A DNA stretch of 64,000 nt. Origin: UBA6115 sp040776985 (GTDB lineage Bacteria > Bacillota > Clostridia > Christensenellales > Aristaeellaceae). The position numbers and the translations under genes were made by a program. This document shows positions 1-8,116 of the stretch, piece after piece. The notes below the pieces were generated by a model, which did not search any database, was not told the DNA's origin, and saw only the letters and a program-made list of their open reading frames with translations. Position 1 is the stretch's first letter, and each line of letters starts with the position of its first letter. The stretch covers positions 1,186,618 to 1,250,617 of the forward strand of contig JAXGZL010000001.1 of the NCBI GenBank assembly GCA_040776985.1, written 5' to 3'.

Positions 1-1
1 G

Positions 2-1147
2 AGCGCGGCCTGCCGGGGCTGCCTGGCCCACCGCTGCGAGGATGTGTGCCGCAAGGGGGCCATCACCTTTGACAGCCATCAGAAGGCGCACATTGACAAG
101 AGCAAGTGCGTGGAATGCGGCCTGTGCGCCCAGGTTTGCCCTTACAGCGCCATCACCAACCACAACCGCCCCTGCGAGAACTCCTGCAAGGTGAAGGCCA
201 TCTCCATGGACGACAACAAGGCCGCCAAGATTGACAACGACGCCTGCGTGGCCTGCGGCGCCTGCGTCTACCAGTGCCCCTTTGGCGCCATCATGGACAA
301 GTCCTTCATCGTGGATGTGGTGAACATCCTGAAGGACAGCCAGGACAACAGGAAGCACAAGGTCTACGCGGTGGTGGCGCCCTCCATCTCCAGCCAGTTC
401 CGCTACGCCAGGCTGGGCCAGGTGATCAGCGGCATCAAGGAGCTGGGCTTCTTCACCGTGGTGGAGGCCGCCCTGGGCGCTGACATGGTGGCCTATGAGG
501 AGGCCAGGGAGCTGGTGGAAAAGGGCACCCTGACCAGCTCCTGCTGCCCTGCCTTTGTGGACTATGTGCACAAGCAGTTTCCCCAGCTGACAGGCTATAT
601 CTCCCACAACCCGTCGCCCATGGCGGCCATCGCCAAATATATCAAGGACAGCGAGCCGGAGGCCAGGGTGGTTTTCATCGGCCCCTGCACCGCCAAGAAG
701 ATGGAGTTCCAGCGCCCCGAGGTGGCCCCCTACATTGACAGCGTCCTCACCTTTGAGGAACTGCAGGCGCTGTTTGACAGCAAGGAGGTGGACATCACCA
801 CGCTGCCGGAGGACGTGCTGGACAACGCCTCCTACTATGGACGCATCTTTGCCAGAAGCGGCGGGCTGTCAGACGCCATCATCCAGGGGGTGAAGGAGCT
901 GGGCGAAACCCAGTTCAAGCCGGAGCCCGTGCCCTGTGACGGCATTGAGGAGTGCCGCAAGGCGCTGCTGCGGCTGTCCAAGGGGGTGCTCAACGGCAAC
1001 TTCATCGAGGGCATGGCCTGCGTGGGCGGCTGCATCAACGGGGCCGGCTGCCTGACCCACGGGGACAAGAACAAGGCGGAGGTGGACAAGTACGGCTGGG
1101 AAGCCCATGAGAAGACCATTTCCGACGCGATTTTCGTTTTAAAGTAA
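2..1147 (+). CDS. [FeFe] hydrogenase, group B type (5' truncated by window)
   Basis: Catalytic subunit of a monomeric iron hydrogenase, which reduces protons or oxidises H2 with ferredoxin-type electrons in the cytoplasm. The reading frame is open to the window edge, so the true start lies upstream and 381 residues are visible. Cysteine clusters CVECGLCAQVCP and CVACGACVYQCP are 4Fe-4S sites, with further cysteines near the N-terminal edge. The three H-cluster motifs are present as TSSCCPAF, GPCTAKKMEF and MACVGGCINGAGC. The forms CCPAF and GPCTAKK, instead of CCPAW and MPCTAKK, are typical of group B enzymes of anaerobic Firmicutes. No partner subunit is visible downstream; the next gene has its own promoter. 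Confidence 0.92.
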   Translation, partial: SAACRGCLAHRCEDVCRKGAITFDSHQKAHIDKSKCVECGLCAQVCPYSAITNHNRPCENSCKVKAISMDDNKAAKIDNDACVACGACVYQCPFGAIMDKSFIVDVVNILKDSQDNRKHKVYAVVAPSISSQFRYARLGQVISGIKELGFFTVVEAALGADMVAYEEARELVEKGTLTSSCCPAFVDYVHKQFPQLTGYISHNPSPMAAIAKYIKDSEPEARVVFIGPCTAKKMEFQRPEVAPYIDSVLTFEELQALFDSKEVDITTLPEDVLDNASYYGRIFARSGGLSDAIIQGVKELGETQFKPEPVPCDGIEECRKALLRLSKGVLNGNFIEGMACVGGCINGAGCLTHGDKNKAEVDKYGWEAHEKTISDAIFVLK

Positions 1148-1200
1148 AGCCCGCTGGTTATGATTCAGGTATGGAAAGCGGCCTAACAGGCCTGTCTTCA

Positions 1201-1229
1201 TTGACGGAAAACCATGCGTTTGCTATACT
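1201..1229 (+). promoter_or_regulatory. sigma-A-type promoter of the DegV gene
   Basis: TTGACG (1201-1206), a 17-bp spacer and TATACT (1224-1229) lie in the gap after the hydrogenase gene, about 60 bp before the DegV start. This fits a housekeeping promoter for the DegV-recO pair. Confidence 0.65.
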
Positions 1230-1287
1230 TTTCCGTGTTTCCGGGGCCTGTGCCCTGCCATGAGAAAGCGTTTAAGGAGGACATCAG

Positions 1288-2160
1288 ATGTCATTCTGGG
1301 TTGTTACGGATGTGGGCTCCGATATGTCCATGGATTTTTTCAAGCGTTATGAAAAGCTGAGCGTGCTGCCCATGATCTACCGCATCGAGGGCAAGGAAGA
1401 CCACTACCGTGTGGAGCATGAGCCCATCCTGAAGGAGTTCTATCAGAAAATGCGGGACGGCCACCAGGCCTCCACCGCCGCGGTGCCGGTGGACAGCGCC
1501 GCGGAGCTGTTTGAAGAGCTGGTCAAAAAAGGGGAAGAGGTGCTGTATGTCACCCTGTCCGGCGGCATCTCCGCCTCCATCCAGTCGGGGGAGCTGGGCG
1601 CCAAGATGGTGCAGGAGAAATACCCCCAGGCGAAGATCAGCGTGGTGGATTCCCTGATGGCCTCCGGCGGCCAGCTGCTGATGGTGTATTATGCCCTGAA
1701 ACTGCGGGAAGAGGGCAAGAGCCGGGAAGAAGTGGTGAAATGGCTGACGGATAACCGCCAGCGCTTCAACGCCTGGTTCACGGTGGATGACCTGAACCAC
1801 TTGTTCCGGGGCGGCAGGGTCAGCCGCAGTTCCGCCCTGATTGGCAGCATGCTGCGCATCAAGCCCGTCATGCACGTCAACCACGAGGGCAAGCTGATCC
1901 CCATGGCCAAAACCCAGGGGCGCAAACGGTCCCTGAAGGAATTGGCGGAAAAGGTGATCACCCTGGCCAACCCCAAGGAGGGGCAGCCCATCTTCATCTC
2001 CCACGGGGACTGCAGGGAGGACGCGGACTATCTGGCGGACCAGGTCAAGCAGGGCCTGCCCAGGAACGCCGGGTTTGAGTTTGTCACCCTGGGCCCCATC
2101 ATCGGCGCCCATGCGGGCCCCGGCACCGTGGCCGTGTTCTTCCTGGCGGATCACCGCTAA
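1288..2160 (+). CDS. DegV family fatty-acid-binding protein
   Basis: 290-residue DegV/FakB-type protein. The family binds a fatty acid in a two-domain EDD fold and presents it to the DAK2-type kinase FakA for phosphorylation. The N-terminal VVTDVGSDMS, the VTLSGGISASIQS segment and the later HLFRGGRVSRSSALIGSMLRIKP region match the family lipid-binding core. The start has a good AAGGAGG site 8 bases upstream. recO follows after 4 bases, so the two are probably co-transcribed. A second DegV domain, fused to DAK2, lies at 60441-62249. Confidence 0.9.
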   Translation: MSFWVVTDVGSDMSMDFFKRYEKLSVLPMIYRIEGKEDHYRVEHEPILKEFYQKMRDGHQASTAAVPVDSAAELFEELVKKGEEVLYVTLSGGISASIQSGELGAKMVQEKYPQAKISVVDSLMASGGQLLMVYYALKLREEGKSREEVVKWLTDNRQRFNAWFTVDDLNHLFRGGRVSRSSALIGSMLRIKPVMHVNHEGKLIPMAKTQGRKRSLKELAEKVITLANPKEGQPIFISHGDCREDADYLADQVKQGLPRNAGFEFVTLGPIIGAHAGPGTVAVFFLADHR

Positions 2161-2164
2161 ACCC

Positions 2165-2890
2165 TTGGCCTACCGCAGCACCCAGGGCATTGTCCTTGCC
2201 CGTACGGACTACCGGGAGAATGACAGGATGATCACCCTGCTTTCCCCGGAGTTTGGCCGGGTGGAGGCCTTGTGCCGGGGCTGCCGCAAGCCCAAAAGCC
2301 CGCTGATGACAGCGGGCGAATTGTTTTGCATGGGGGAGTATGTGCTGTTCTCCAAGGGCGGCCGGGACACGGTGACCGCCTGCACGGTGATCGAGGCCTT
2401 CTACCCCCTGCGGTTGAACTATGAGCGGCTGTCCCACGCCGCCATGATGATGAAGGCCGCCGGGGCCATGGCCCAGCCGGGAGAGGGGGCCAGCCACCTG
2501 TATATCCTGCTGATAAGGTCACTAAAGCGCCTGGCCTATGAGGAAACGCCAGCCAGGCAGGTCAGCTGCGCCTTTTTGCTACACCTGGCCAACATCGGCG
2601 GCTTTAAGCCGCGGCTGAACCACTGCGTGCGCTGCGGCCAGCTGATGAAGGCCGATCAGGGCGGCTTTCTGATGCCGGCAGAGGGGGGCATCTGCTGCCC
2701 GGATTGCGGCCAGCGGGAGCCCTTGCGCCAGCTGATTCCGCCAGGCAGCCTTCACTGGCTGCGGGCGGTGCTGACCCTGGGGATTGACCGGGTGCAGGAG
2801 GCGCCTGCCCAGATCCCCTATGAGCAGATGGCGGCCTATGTGGCCTACCACATGGACGTCAAACTGCCTCCGGTGATGGAGGAGGGTTGA
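2165..2890 (+). CDS. recO: DNA repair protein RecO
   Basis: RecO helps load RecA at gaps through the RecFOR pathway. The N-terminal segment (GIVLARTDYRENDRMITLLS) is the OB-fold typical of the family, and a zinc-binding CVRCG...CPDCG pair lies in the C-terminal half (residues about 165-195). The 241-residue length is normal. The likely start is TTG at 2165, 4 bases after the DegV stop. It keeps the conserved N-terminus, whereas the first ATG downstream would remove part of the OB-fold. The ribosome binding site is weak, suggesting translational coupling to DegV. Confidence 0.88.
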   Translation: MAYRSTQGIVLARTDYRENDRMITLLSPEFGRVEALCRGCRKPKSPLMTAGELFCMGEYVLFSKGGRDTVTACTVIEAFYPLRLNYERLSHAAMMMKAAGAMAQPGEGASHLYILLIRSLKRLAYEETPARQVSCAFLLHLANIGGFKPRLNHCVRCGQLMKADQGGFLMPAEGGICCPDCGQREPLRQLIPPGSLHWLRAVLTLGIDRVQEAPAQIPYEQMAAYVAYHMDVKLPPVMEEG

Positions 2891-2914
2891 GGCAGGGCGT
2901 TTTCCCTTTCTTTC

Positions 2915-2932
2915 AGGCCGGCGGCCTTTTTT
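2915..2932 (+). terminator. terminator after recO
   Basis: A short GC stem AGGCC-GGC-GGCCT is followed directly by six T residues, 25 bases past the recO stop. Confidence 0.6.
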
Positions 2933-2941
2933 ATTCCCCTG

Positions 2942-2971
2942 TTGACATAAAATGAATCAAAATGATATCAT
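2942..2971 (+). promoter_or_regulatory. promoter of the SPFH gene
   Basis: TTGACA (2942-2947), an 18-bp AT-rich spacer and TATCAT (2966-2971) preceded by TGA, giving an extended -10. It lies just upstream of an AGAAGGAGG ribosome binding site. Confidence 0.65.
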
Positions 2972-2998
2972 AAAGACATCAAGAAGGAGGAAGCAGAC

Positions 2999-4024
2999 AT
3001 GAATGAAAAGGTTTTGAAGGCGCGCAGAGGAATGCCCATGCTGTTGGCCGGGCTTTTCTATCTGGCGGCAGCCATTGCGCTGGTTGCGCTGGGCGGCGGG
3101 CTTCTGGATGCCGGGAACGGTGTTCTTGGCGGCATCCTGCTGGGGCTGGGCATTCTGATGATCATCACCAGCTTCATCCCCTTCATGGGGCTGAAGGTTT
3201 TGAACCCCCAGGAAGCGCTGGTGCTGACCCTGTTTGGCCGTTACACAGGCACCCTCAGGGACGCGGGCTTTTACTTCGTCCATCCCTTTTCCACCGCCGT
3301 CAACCCCGCCGCCAAGACCAAGCTGGGCCAGAGCGGGGACGTGGACAAGGACGGCCAGGGCAAGACCTTCCTCTCGGTGAACACCAACATGCCCAACATG
3401 ACCGTCACCTCCAAAAAGATTTCGCTGAAAATCATGACCCTTAACAACAGCAAGCAGAAGATCAACGACTGCCTGGGAAACCCGGTTGAAATCGGGGTCG
3501 CCGTGATGTGGCGCGTGGCGGACACCGCCAAGGCCGTGTTCAATGTGGACAACTTCAAGGAATACCTCTCCCTGCAGGTGGACAGCGCCGTGCGCACCAT
3601 CGTCCGCCTGTATCCCTATGACGTTGCCCCCAATGTGGACACCACGGGCGACGGGGAACCGGATGAGGGCAGCCTGCGCGGTTCCTCTGCCGTGGTTGCC
3701 GAGCGCATCCGGGAGGAAATTCAGAATAAGGTGCTTGGTGCCGGGCTTGAGATTCTGGAGGCGCGGATCACCTATCTGGCCTACGCCCCTGAAATCGCTG
3801 CCGTGATGCTCCAGCGCCAGCAGGCCAGCGCCATTGTGGACGCCCGCAAGCTGATCGTGGACGGGGCTGTGTCCATCGTTGACATGGCGCTTAACAAGCT
3901 GTCTGAGCAGGAAGTGGTCACCCTAGATGAGGAGCGCAAGGCCGCCATGGTGTCAAACCTGCTGGTGGTGCTCTGCGGCAACCGGGACACGCAGCCTGTG
4001 GTCAACTCAGGCTCCCTGTACTAA
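2999..4024 (+). CDS. SPFH/band 7 domain membrane protein
   Basis: 341-residue member of the stomatin/prohibitin/flotillin superfamily. Two N-terminal hydrophobic segments (about residues 14-35 and 40-60) are followed by LNPQEALVLTLFGRYTGTLR, the usual opening of an SPFH domain, and then a helical C-terminal half rich in Glu/Arg (residues 215-290). Family members form membrane-associated oligomers that organise lipid microdomains or proteases. No protease (NfeD or FtsH) is adjacent. The next gene starts one base after the stop and encodes a small Arc-like protein. Confidence 0.88.
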   Translation: MNEKVLKARRGMPMLLAGLFYLAAAIALVALGGGLLDAGNGVLGGILLGLGILMIITSFIPFMGLKVLNPQEALVLTLFGRYTGTLRDAGFYFVHPFSTAVNPAAKTKLGQSGDVDKDGQGKTFLSVNTNMPNMTVTSKKISLKIMTLNNSKQKINDCLGNPVEIGVAVMWRVADTAKAVFNVDNFKEYLSLQVDSAVRTIVRLYPYDVAPNVDTTGDGEPDEGSLRGSSAVVAERIREEIQNKVLGAGLEILEARITYLAYAPEIAAVMLQRQQASAIVDARKLIVDGAVSIVDMALNKLSEQEVVTLDEERKAAMVSNLLVVLCGNRDTQPVVNSGSLY

Positions 4025-4025
4025 G

Positions 4026-4226
4026 ATGTCTGAGCCCAAAAAACAGCTTCCCCTGCGCCTGTCGGCAAAGCTGTACAATCAAATAGCCGCCTGGGCCGCG
4101 GACGACTTTCGCTCCATGAACGGGCAGATTGAGTATCTGCTGACCGAATGCGTCAAGCAGCGCAGGAAAAGCGGCAAGTATGTGCCCGACACCCTGGATG
4201 AGGGAATAGAGCTGGATCTGGAATAG
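4026..4226 (+). CDS. Arc-like ribbon-helix-helix small protein
   Basis: 66 residues. The segment KKQLPLRLSAKLYNQIAAWA then DDFRSMNGQIEYLLTECV reads as a ribbon-helix-helix fold (beta strand, helix, turn, helix) of the Arc/MetJ type. That fold usually binds DNA as a dimer. Its ATG is one base after the stop of the SPFH gene, so translation is probably coupled. A regulatory role over its own operon is possible but not shown by the sequence. Confidence 0.7.
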   Translation: MSEPKKQLPLRLSAKLYNQIAAWAADDFRSMNGQIEYLLTECVKQRRKSGKYVPDTLDEGIELDLE

Positions 4227-4247
4227 TTGCCTCATTGAGACTGGCAG

Positions 4248-4269
4248 CCCCGGCAGTTTTGCCTGGGCT
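4248..4269 (+). repeat. hairpin repeat, left copy, lacking a T-tract
   Basis: A 22-base hairpin-forming sequence (CCCCGGCAGTTTTGCC then TGGGCT) that matches 20 of 22 positions of the terminator at 4641-4662. This copy lacks the T run. The hairpin cluster lies exactly between the two copies. Confidence 0.6.
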
Positions 4270-4276
4270 TGAGTGT

Positions 4277-4606
4277 CGACAAAGTGTCTGCGGACACTTT
4301 GTCGTTTAGGAGGAACGGGCATTTTCGCTTGGGAGCTTGGCTCCCGGCCAGCGAAAATGCGTGGAATGCATTGCTACGCAATGCCCCGCCCTCGTCAGGC
4401 CTCATTCCGCTTCTTTTCTGATGGGCAAAGCCCATCAGAGGCATTCGCTCCATGGGCCTTCCTCCCCATCAAAAGACAATGTCTTTTGATGGAAAGGAAC
4501 CGTCCTGTAATGGACGCCTCCCGTGCCAAAAGGCACGGGAAAGGAAATGGAAGGCACGGTGACGCGCCGGGCGATACGATTTCACTCAGAGGGCTGTGCC
4601 CTCTGA
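4277..4606. repeat. cluster of seven tandem perfect or near-perfect hairpins
   Basis: Seven different inverted repeats follow each other in 330 bp: 4277-4304 (12-bp stem, loop TGCG), 4319-4360 (11-bp outer and 5-bp inner stem), 4368-4384 (7-bp, loop TAC), 4417-4439 (10-bp, loop AAA), 4466-4492 (12-bp, loop AAT), 4519-4540 (9-bp, loop AAAA) and 4586-4606 (9-bp, loop TGT). Stem sequences differ from each other, so this is not a simple array of one repeat. An additional weaker stem lies at 4501-4516. No convincing protein is encoded here. Confidence 0.85.
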
Positions 4607-4640
4607 AACACCCCTTTGATATAGTTTGTCTACAATCTGA

Positions 4641-4670
4641 CCCAGGCAGTTTTGCTTGGGCTGTTTTTTT
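4641..4670 (+). terminator. intrinsic terminator right of the hairpin cluster
   Basis: Stem CCCAGGCA/TGCTTGGG with loop GTTT, followed by CTG and seven T residues. It is a near copy of the sequence at 4248-4269. Confidence 0.65.
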
Positions 4671-4680
4671 CTTGCCATCT

Positions 4681-4704
4681 AACTTTCTCCTTTCCCATGG
4701 CGTA
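4681..4704 (+). promoter_or_regulatory. possible ECF-type promoter of the first sigma factor
   Basis: AAC (4681-4683), 17 bases, then CGTA (4701-4704), about 65 bp upstream of the sigma factor gene. This resembles the AAC...CGT core of ECF promoters and would allow autoregulation. The motif is short, so the call is tentative. Confidence 0.3.
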
Positions 4705-4768
4705 TGATAGGTGAGAGCAAGAGGATGCATCCGCGCTTTCATGACCGGTCAAGTCTAAGGAGCGATTC

Positions 4769-5248
4769 ATGATTTCTGACGAACAGTTCACCCGGGACAC
4801 GCTGGCGCTTACACCGGTGCTCTTCCGGCTGTCCATGAGCATTCTGCGGCAGGAGGCTGACAGCAGGGATGCTGTGCAGCAGGCGCTGCTGAAGGCCTGG
4901 GCAGCCAGGGACCGGGTGGATCCCAAACGCTTCCAACCCTACCTCACCCGCATCGTCATCAACGAGTGCCGCAATATCCAGCGTCAGCGCATGCGGGTAC
5001 AGCCCATGGCGGAGCTGCCGGAGACAGGCGCCACCTTCCAACCGGAGGAAACGGAGCTGGGGGCAGCCATTGCCCTGCTGCCGGAGAGCCTGCGCACCCC
5101 GCTGCTGCTTCGCTATATGGAAAACTTCTCTGAAAAAGAAACGGCCCAGGCGCTTGGTCTGTCGGTAACCGCGGTTAAAAACAGGCTGTTCCGCGCGCGC
5201 CGGGCCCTGAAACAAAGGCTTGTGGATTGGGAGGTGGCCCCACAATGA
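4769..5248 (+). CDS. ECF RNA polymerase sigma factor (module 1)
   Basis: 159 residues with sigma region 2 (SMSILRQEADSRDAVQQALL) and region 4 (LPESLRTPLLLRYMENFSEK followed by ETAQALGLSVTAVKNRLFRA). Region 4 is the helix-turn-helix that reads the -35 element. The ribosome binding site AAGGAGCG is 6 bases from the ATG. The stop overlaps the ATG of the membrane protein downstream (ATGA), the arrangement expected for a sigma factor and its anti-sigma partner. Confidence 0.9.
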   Translation: MISDEQFTRDTLALTPVLFRLSMSILRQEADSRDAVQQALLKAWAARDRVDPKRFQPYLTRIVINECRNIQRQRMRVQPMAELPETGATFQPEETELGAAIALLPESLRTPLLLRYMENFSEKETAQALGLSVTAVKNRLFRARRALKQRLVDWEVAPQ

Positions 5249-7314
5249 AAAAGAATGCACTGGACAGCAAACAGCTAAAAGCGCTGTTCCCGGAAACTCC
5301 GCCTGCCTTCACTGCCTTTGTTGAAAACAATTTGGCACACCTGCAAGCAGGAAAGGAGACCCCTGTGATGAAAAAGAAACTGAGCTTAGGGCTGGTTCTG
5401 GCCCTTGTGATGATGGTGCTGGCCGCGGCGGTGGCCGTTGCCGCCATCATGTCCCCAACCGCCGATGTCTTTGGCTTCCTCTACGGCAAGGAGAAGAAGG
5501 AGGCCCTGCTGAAGGGCGACATCGCCGCCATCGGGCAGACCCACCCATCGGGCGAGCTGGATGTGACCCTGGAAGAGGTGGTTTATCAGACCCAGGGTGA
5601 TATGCCGGGGCTGTACGGCACCGGGCTGATCGCCGCCAGGGAGGGCAGCAAGCTGGTGCTGGTGCCGGAGGATTTCAGCGTTGCTGACCCGGCGGGCTTC
5701 CCCGTACACTATGGCACAACGCTTGAGATTCCGGAGGACAGCCCCAGTTATGCGGAGCTGGCCCAACAGCAGGGCGCCCGGATGCTGATGGTGCGGGTGC
5801 TGCCCCGGCAGATCACCGTGGAAGGCAAGGAACTGGAAGCGGATGTGGGCTACAGCCTGATTCCCCAGCCGGACGGCAGCGTGCGCTTTGCCTTTGAGGT
5901 GATGCACGGCCAGCTGGTCCGGGCCCAGCAGTATGACATCACCCTCTCCCTGAGCGTTCGGGAACTGAACCAGGAAGGCAACCAGGGCGAGTTGATCAAG
6001 GACAGCTGGAAGGTGCAGGCCCTGCCCACCCTGACTGAAACCGCCAAGGCGGAGATCGCCGCCCAGACGCCTGTTCCCACCCCCACCGAAAAGCCTGCCC
6101 CGGCCCCCGGCGCCATCAAAATGGTGGGCCAGCACTGGTCAGAGCACGAAAAATACATGGCTGCCTACCCGGAGCGCAGCGCTGCCAACATCCAGCTGGA
6201 GTATGGCGAGTGGTACAACTACATCGCGGACCCCGGGAACGACTGGGATGTGGGCTTCTTCTTCCTGTCGGAGGACGGCAGCCTGCAGGATCTGATCAAG
6301 AGCGGACGGGTGCTGGATCTGTCTGGAAGCCCTGCCATCATGGATAAGGTGAAGGACCTGCACCCGAAGATTCAGGAAGCCCTTGGAAGCGGCGGCAAAA
6401 CCTTTGCCGTGCCCCACGCCATATTCGCCGGCCACAATGGCCTGACGGCCATGCGGGAGGAAACCTGGCAGCAGTTGGGATGGAGCTTTGACAAAGCGCC
6501 AAAGACATTCGCTGAACTGACCGCCCTGGCAGAGGAATACATGGCCCTGCCCCTTAAGACCCGCAAGGGCACCCTCTTCCTGGGGGATGGGAACACCGCC
6601 GCTGCCGCCCGCCGGGTGCTGCTGAGCGAACTGGTCAACATGGCCTATAGTGAGGCCATGGCCAGGGGCGACGCCAGCGACATTGATACCCCCGCCTTCC
6701 GGGAAGGCCTTACTCAGATCCAGTCCGCCTACAAGGCCCTCAGCAAAAAGCAGGCGGCCAAAGACAAGAATGGCCACCATTATGTCCTGATCGCAGACGG
6801 CGGCCAGTCCTTTTTGGACAGCTTCGGCAACCAGAGGCTGAACCTGCGCCTGGGGGATGCCCCGGCTTTCACCCAGCGCCTGGGGGTGTGCGTCATCAAT
6901 GCGGATTCAAAGAACAAGGAAGCCGCGCTCCAGTATGTGGAGTGGCTGGTGAACAACACCTACTGGATGGCCATGGCGGAGATGAACGCCGTGCTGCCCG
7001 CCAGGGACCTGGCCAGGATGTCAGTTGAACAGAACCTGCTCACTTATTCCGAGCAAGGCTATATTGCGGCCTATGGCCTGAGCGAGGAGGACAAGGCCAG
7101 TATGGCGAAGCTGGAAGGCATGCTGGCTTCAGGCGACTACGGCAACCACGGCCCCGAGGAGGCAGCCCTGGCCCGCTACCGGGAAAAGGTGGCCCCCAAC
7201 CTCACCATCATGACCCAGCCCATGCCCGTGACCTATGATATACAGAAGAACTACCTGAACGGCAAGCTGAACGCAGACGCCTTCATCAAGGCGCTGCAGG
7301 AGGCGGCGAAATAA
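5245..7314 (+). CDS. membrane-anchored anti-sigma-like protein fused to a solute-binding-protein domain
   Basis: 689 residues from the ATG that overlaps the sigma factor stop. Residues 1-42 form a short cytosolic N-terminus, residues about 43-66 are one transmembrane segment, and residues 70-280 form an extracellular beta-rich region like those of other Firmicutes anti-sigma partners. A Pro/Ala/Thr linker (TPVPTPTEKPAPAP) leads to residues 300-689. That part resembles an ABC extracellular solute-binding protein: segments such as GKTFAVPHAIFAGHNGLTAM and KNKEAALQYVEWLVNNTYWM are typical of family 1 binding proteins. The simplest inference is that ligand binding outside controls sigma release inside. 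No canonical zinc-finger anti-sigma domain is visible. Confidence 0.7.
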   Translation: MKKNALDSKQLKALFPETPPAFTAFVENNLAHLQAGKETPVMKKKLSLGLVLALVMMVLAAAVAVAAIMSPTADVFGFLYGKEKKEALLKGDIAAIGQTHPSGELDVTLEEVVYQTQGDMPGLYGTGLIAAREGSKLVLVPEDFSVADPAGFPVHYGTTLEIPEDSPSYAELAQQQGARMLMVRVLPRQITVEGKELEADVGYSLIPQPDGSVRFAFEVMHGQLVRAQQYDITLSLSVRELNQEGNQGELIKDSWKVQALPTLTETAKAEIAAQTPVPTPTEKPAPAPGAIKMVGQHWSEHEKYMAAYPERSAANIQLEYGEWYNYIADPGNDWDVGFFFLSEDGSLQDLIKSGRVLDLSGSPAIMDKVKDLHPKIQEALGSGGKTFAVPHAIFAGHNGLTAMREETWQQLGWSFDKAPKTFAELTALAEEYMALPLKTRKGTLFLGDGNTAAAARRVLLSELVNMAYSEAMARGDASDIDTPAFREGLTQIQSAYKALSKKQAAKDKNGHHYVLIADGGQSFLDSFGNQRLNLRLGDAPAFTQRLGVCVINADSKNKEAALQYVEWLVNNTYWMAMAEMNAVLPARDLARMSVEQNLLTYSEQGYIAAYGLSEEDKASMAKLEGMLASGDYGNHGPEEAALARYREKVAPNLTIMTQPMPVTYDIQKNYLNGKLNADAFIKALQEAAK

Positions 7315-7333
7315 GGGGATAAAGACCTGTACC

Positions 7334-7360
7334 GGGGCTGTTCCATCATGGAGCAGCCCC
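7334..7360 (+). terminator. hairpin terminator after sigma module 1
   Basis: Stem GGGGCTG/CAGCCCC with an inner TCC/GGA pairing, followed by CCCTTTCT, 20 bases past the stop. Confidence 0.5.
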
Positions 7361-7378
7361 CCTTTCTCTGCATGGCGC

Positions 7379-7407
7379 TTTACAGACCCATGCCAAAACA
7401 CTATGAT
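7379..7407 (+). promoter_or_regulatory. promoter of the rubredoxin-ferredoxin pair
   Basis: TTTACA (7379-7384), 17-bp spacer, TATGAT (7402-7407), 45 bp before the TTG start of the next gene. Confidence 0.6.
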
Positions 7408-7452
7408 AAAGAAAAAAGAAATCCCCCTTTGGGGGAGGAAAGGAAGGCGGGT

Positions 7453-8115
7453 TTGAGCAAGTATATCTGCGGGGTTTGCGGCTATGTCTATGATGAGCGG
7501 GACGGCGACCAGAGCCAGGGAATTGCGCCTGGCACCAAGTGGGAGGATGTGCCGGAGGACTGGGTGTGCCCTGCCTGCGGGGCGGATAAGTCCGCCTTTG
7601 AAAAGGAAGAAGGCGGGCAGGCGTCTGCGCCCAGGGCCGCCGGCCACGCGGGGGAGGAGGCTGGTGACGGCGGCCTCAGCCGCAAGCAGCAGGCCATCCT
7701 GATGAGCAACCTGTCCAAGGTCGCCAGCAAGCAGCACAATGCCCCCATGGCGAACCTGTTTGACAGCCTGGCCGTCTATTTTGAGGCGGGCAGCCAGGCG
7801 GAGGGGGACTTGGAAAGCGCCTGGAATGGGGTGAAGCAGGACATTGAAGAAGGCTATCCTGCTGCCTTTGACACCTGCCGGCAGGCAGGGGACAGGGGGG
7901 CGCTGCGGGCGTTGACCTGGGGGGAAAAGGTGAGCAAAATCCAGGCCAACCTGCTTGGCCGCAGCATGAAGGATGGGGACGCCTACCTGATGGACAGGCA
8001 GGTCTTTGTCTGCGAGGCCTGCGGCTTTGTGTATGCGGGGGAGGAAGCGCCGGAGATGTGCCCGGTGTGCAAGGTGCCCCGTTTCAAATTTATCCAGATT
8101 CAAAGGGGGGCCTGA
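7453..8115 (+). CDS. rubredoxin - degenerate rubrerythrin-like - zinc ribbon protein
   Basis: 220 residues from a TTG start chosen because AGGAAAGGAAGG lies just upstream. Residues 3-50 are a complete rubredoxin (YICGVCGYVYD...DWVCPACG, four Cys iron site). Residues about 75-175 are helical and follow the layout of rubrerythrin. The expected Glu-x-x-His iron ligands are not seen: the last helix reads WGEKVSKIQANL, with Lys where His is expected. A C-terminal CEACGFVYAG...CPVCK ribbon ends the protein. It could pass electrons in oxidative stress defence, but the diiron site looks lost. The ferredoxin gene begins one base after the stop. Confidence 0.8.
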   Translation: MSKYICGVCGYVYDERDGDQSQGIAPGTKWEDVPEDWVCPACGADKSAFEKEEGGQASAPRAAGHAGEEAGDGGLSRKQQAILMSNLSKVASKQHNAPMANLFDSLAVYFEAGSQAEGDLESAWNGVKQDIEEGYPAAFDTCRQAGDRGALRALTWGEKVSKIQANLLGRSMKDGDAYLMDRQVFVCEACGFVYAGEEAPEMCPVCKVPRFKFIQIQRGA

Positions 8116-8116
8116 G

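Noticed and set aside
1291..2154. Long minus-strand open frame opposite the DegV gene
   Set aside because: It is a GC-rich shadow with low-complexity His/Gly/Gln content and no start signals; DegV on the plus strand is clearly real.
4277..4606. Hairpin cluster as a CRISPR array
   Set aside because: The stems differ from each other and there are no regularly spaced identical repeats or cas genes.
4273..4707. Open frame across the hairpin cluster
   Set aside because: The frame is a by-product of the palindromes, has no ribosome binding site and has a matching open frame on the opposite strand.
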